Of a stretch of DNA of 54,153 nucleotides, positions 52,511-54,153 are shown one piece after another. The notes under the pieces were generated by a model, which searched no databases, was not told where the DNA came from, and was given only the letters and a program-made list of their open reading frames with translations. Made by a program: the position numbers and the translations under genes. The number at the start of each line of letters is the position of its first letter. The stretch's first letter is position 1. This DNA is from Ferrovibrio sp. (GTDB lineage Bacteria; Pseudomonadota; Alphaproteobacteria; Ferrovibrionales; Ferrovibrionaceae): NCBI RefSeq assembly GCF_002796975.1, contig NZ_PEKV01000007.1, positions 7,066 through 61,218 on the forward strand, in the 5' to 3' direction.

Positions 52511-53617
52511 TCAGGCCTTGGTGAGCTGGCCGCGGATCTGGCTCTGGTAGACCGATTCCGACACGCCGGCCCATTTGTCGTGATTGGCCTTGAAGGCGAG
52601 GAAGGCATCGTGAACCTTCTTCATCGCCGGATCCTTGGCGGCGCCATCGTTCAGCACGGCCTCGGTGGCTTCTTTCAGCCTGGCGACCACCTGCGGCGGC
52701 AGCGGCTGGGCCGTGACGCCGTGGTTCTTGACCAGGTCGTCGAGCGCCTCGGCATTGGTGGCTTCGCACCAGGTATGACTGATCGTGTTGCAGGCCGCCG
52801 CCGCCGCACGCACGATTTCCTGCAGGTCGGGCGGCAGCGACTCCCAGGCCTTCTTGTTGACGATCAGCTCGGTGACGTTGGACGGCTCGTGCCAGCCGGT
52901 GGTGTAGTAGAACTTCGCCGCCTTCTGCAGGCCGAGGCGGCGATCTTGGTAGGGACCGACGAATTCGGCCGCATCGATCACGCCGCGTTCCAGCGCCGGG
53001 AAGATTTCGCCGCCGGGTAGCAGCTTCACATCGACGCCGAGCGTGGCATAGACCTTGCCGGCCAGGCCCGGGATGCGCATTTTCAGACCCTTGTAGTCGT
53101 CCAGTCCGGTGATCGGCTTGCGATACCAGCCGGTCATCTGCACGCCGGTATTGCCCATCACCATCGGCACGAGGTCGAAGGGCGCGTAGAGCTCGTCCCA
53201 CAGCTTCTGGCCGCCGCCATGATAGATCCAGGCCGTCATACCCTGGAAATTCAGGCCAAAGGGCACGGTGGTGAAATACTGCGCCGCCGGAATCTTGCCC
53301 GCCCAGAAATAGCTGTTGGCGGCATTCATCTCGACGATGCCTTTCGACACCGCATCGAAGCCTTCGAGTGCCGGGATCAGTTCGCCGGCAGCGAAATGCT
53401 GGATGGTCAGGCGACCGCCCGACATCTTCTTCACCATCTCGCAGAAATCAGTCGGGCTGCCAGGACCGGCCACGTAGAACGGCGAACCGGGGCCATAGGC
53501 ATTGGTCATCTTCCACTGGAAAGACTTGGTCTGCGCCGTGGCGATATTCGGTTTGGCGAAGGTGGCGGCGGCAGCGCCGCCGAGCAGACCGGCCTTGACG
53601 AAGAAACGACGTTTCAT
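52511..53617 (-). CDS. TRAP transporter substrate-binding protein, DctP type
   Basis: 368 residues from ATG 53617 (AGGGGG upstream). The start MKRRFFVKAGLLGGAAAATF looks like a twin-arginine signal, with cleavage near ATAQT. DctP features: MTNAYGPGSPFYVAGPGSPT, GGRLTIQHFAAGELIPALEG, MTGWYRKPITGLDDYKGLKM and RIPGLAGKVYATLGVDVKLL, plus the Arg/Pro-rich ligand-binding segment. This sequence type resembles receptors for 2-oxo/aromatic acids or amides; ligand unknown. Confidence 0.9.
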   Translation of the reverse strand: MKRRFFVKAGLLGGAAAATFAKPNIATAQTKSFQWKMTNAYGPGSPFYVAGPGSPTDFCEMVKKMSGGRLTIQHFAAGELIPALEGFDAVSKGIVEMNAANSYFWAGKIPAAQYFTTVPFGLNFQGMTAWIYHGGGQKLWDELYAPFDLVPMVMGNTGVQMTGWYRKPITGLDDYKGLKMRIPGLAGKVYATLGVDVKLLPGGEIFPALERGVIDAAEFVGPYQDRRLGLQKAAKFYYTTGWHEPSNVTELIVNKKAWESLPPDLQEIVRAAAAACNTISHTWCEATNAEALDDLVKNHGVTAQPLPPQVVARLKEATEAVLNDGAAKDPAMKKVHDAFLAFKANHDKWAGVSESVYQSQIRGQLTKA

Positions 53618-53945
53618 GGCATCCCCCTGAAGATCCGAGCAATGCCGCGCGCGCGGATGCACATCGCGGCTGACAACCTGTTCAGGTATGCAATCGATAT
53701 GCCACTACGTATGCATTGTGCAGAAATGGGTACGCCGTTGTTTTTGCGCCCGGCGGCTGCCGGTGCAGAACCAATCGCTCAGACCGCCGCAATAGGTTCC
53801 GGCAACGCGTTGCCGTTTATCTCGGCAGATGCACGGAATACTGCGCCGGCGATCAGGACGCCGGCAGGGATTGGCGCCGATTGTCGATGCGCTGCGCGAG
53901 ATGCGATTGGTACAGATGGCGCATGACGGTGCTGCGGGCGGAACT
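53618..53945. other. Intergenic region upstream of dctP-type gene
   Basis: About 330 bp between the TRAP operon and the AtzH-like gene. I see no gene. Two direct repeats, TATGCAAT (53687-53694) and TATGCATT (53710-53717), are 23 bp apart and may be regulator half-sites for the TRAP/GGT operon. Confidence 0.5.
53687..53717. promoter_or_regulatory. TATGCA direct repeats upstream of the TRAP operon
   Basis: TATGCAAT and TATGCATT start 23 bp apart (about two helix turns), about 70-100 bp before the dctP-type ATG. They resemble GntR-type half-sites, but no GntR gene is in the window. Confidence 0.3.
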
Positions 53946-54153
53946 CTAGCCTTCCAGCAGACTCACATGGGCGGAGACGACGCGCCAGCCATCCGGGGTG
54001 CGGATCCAGGTCTGGCTCTGCCGGCCGGTCTTGGTGCTGTTCTTGCGTTTGAATTCGGTATTCGCGGTGGCGAAGTCGCGGCCATACGTCGTGATCCGCG
54101 TATTGTAGATGTCGCGTTCAAGGCCGGCTGACGGCCGGCCGGCACGGAAGGCC
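53946..54153 (-). CDS. AtzH/HpxZ-like (DUF3225, SnoaL-like) protein, C-terminal part (cut by window edge)
   Basis: The frame enters from the right edge and stops with TAG at 53946-53948, giving 69 codons. It contains [54 protein letters not shown] and SAHVSLLEG, all characteristic of the AtzH/HpxZ group found beside oxalurate, allophanate or s-triazine-ring amidases. The start lies outside the window. Its proximity to the TRAP/GGT genes suggests an amide-nitrogen catabolic cluster. Confidence 0.83.
   Translation of the reverse strand, partial: AFRAGRPSAGLERDIYNTRITTYGRDFATANTEFKRKNSTKTGRQSQTWIRTPDGWRVVSAHVSLLEG

Noticed and set aside
50572..53020. Very long plus-strand open frames (about 400-500 codons) opposite the TRAP genes
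   Set aside because: His/Gln/Arg-rich antisense translations with no domain structure; the minus-strand TRAP genes explain the region.

Overview
The window is high-GC DNA (coding regions look about 60-65% GC) with dense operons, many 1-4 bp start/stop overlaps, and transporter and catabolic gene types typical of a metabolically versatile alphaproteobacterium of the Rhodospirillales/Rhizobiales kind. This is an inference from gene content; no rRNA or tRNA gene is present. It encodes five solute uptake systems of four classes: one SsuABC/TauABC-type, one Pot-type, two Liv-type and one TRAP. Each sits beside catabolic enzymes, so the whole region reads as a run of uptake-plus-degradation modules.

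Layout. (1) 1-1806: start of a LysR regulator, then a 2-hydroxyacid dehydrogenase and a VOC protein (minus strand). (2) 2100-7347: an aspartate-dehydrogenase-like enzyme, an SsuBC/TauBC-type ABC transporter with its Tat-exported binding protein, and a PLP aminotransferase (plus). (3) 7348-8137: gene-poor spacer with a cluster of degenerate GTAGAT repeats. (4) 8138-16494: a nine-gene operon with an IclR regulator, M24 hydrolase, complete Pot-type ABC transporter, an amidohydrolase-fold protein missing usual metal ligands, and two tandem DUF1028 proteins. A clear operator lies over the promoter. (5) 16791-19294: mmsA divergent from a LysR gene with a T-N11-A LysR box. (6) 19291-29949 (minus): a three-subunit molybdenum hydroxylase, a full Liv-type transporter, a VOC protein, a hydroxypyridine-hydroxylase-like flavoprotein and CoxG. 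A divergent TetR gene with a perfect 16-bp palindrome controls this block. (7) 31094-33626 (minus): a MaoC-like gene, a CaiB/BaiF CoA-transferase, and an SDR without its catalytic Tyr and Lys. (8) 33772-48607 (plus): TetR, acyl-CoA dehydrogenase, a second Liv-type transporter with an AMP-forming ligase gene inside it, a PaaK-like protein with an altered P-loop, a two-subunit biotin-dependent acyl-CoA carboxylase, a MaoC hydratase and a CitE-type lyase. Together these form a plausible complete branched acyl-CoA pathway. (9) 48995-54153 (minus): a cytoplasmic gamma-glutamyltransferase-type Ntn hydrolase, a TRAP transporter, and the 3' end of an AtzH/HpxZ-like gene.

The most unusual items are: the IclR-controlled M24/Pot/amidohydrolase/DUF1028 operon; the carboxylase-MaoC-CitE pathway with several atypical active sites (ACAD Glu to Asp, degenerate PaaK P-loop, and a neighbouring SDR lacking Tyr/Lys); the Mo-hydroxylase plus flavin monooxygenase operon that suggests N-heteroaromatic degradation; and a short interspersed repeat (core CAGTAGATTTTGCGCC) in every convergent intergenic gap of the window and in the one long tandem gap.
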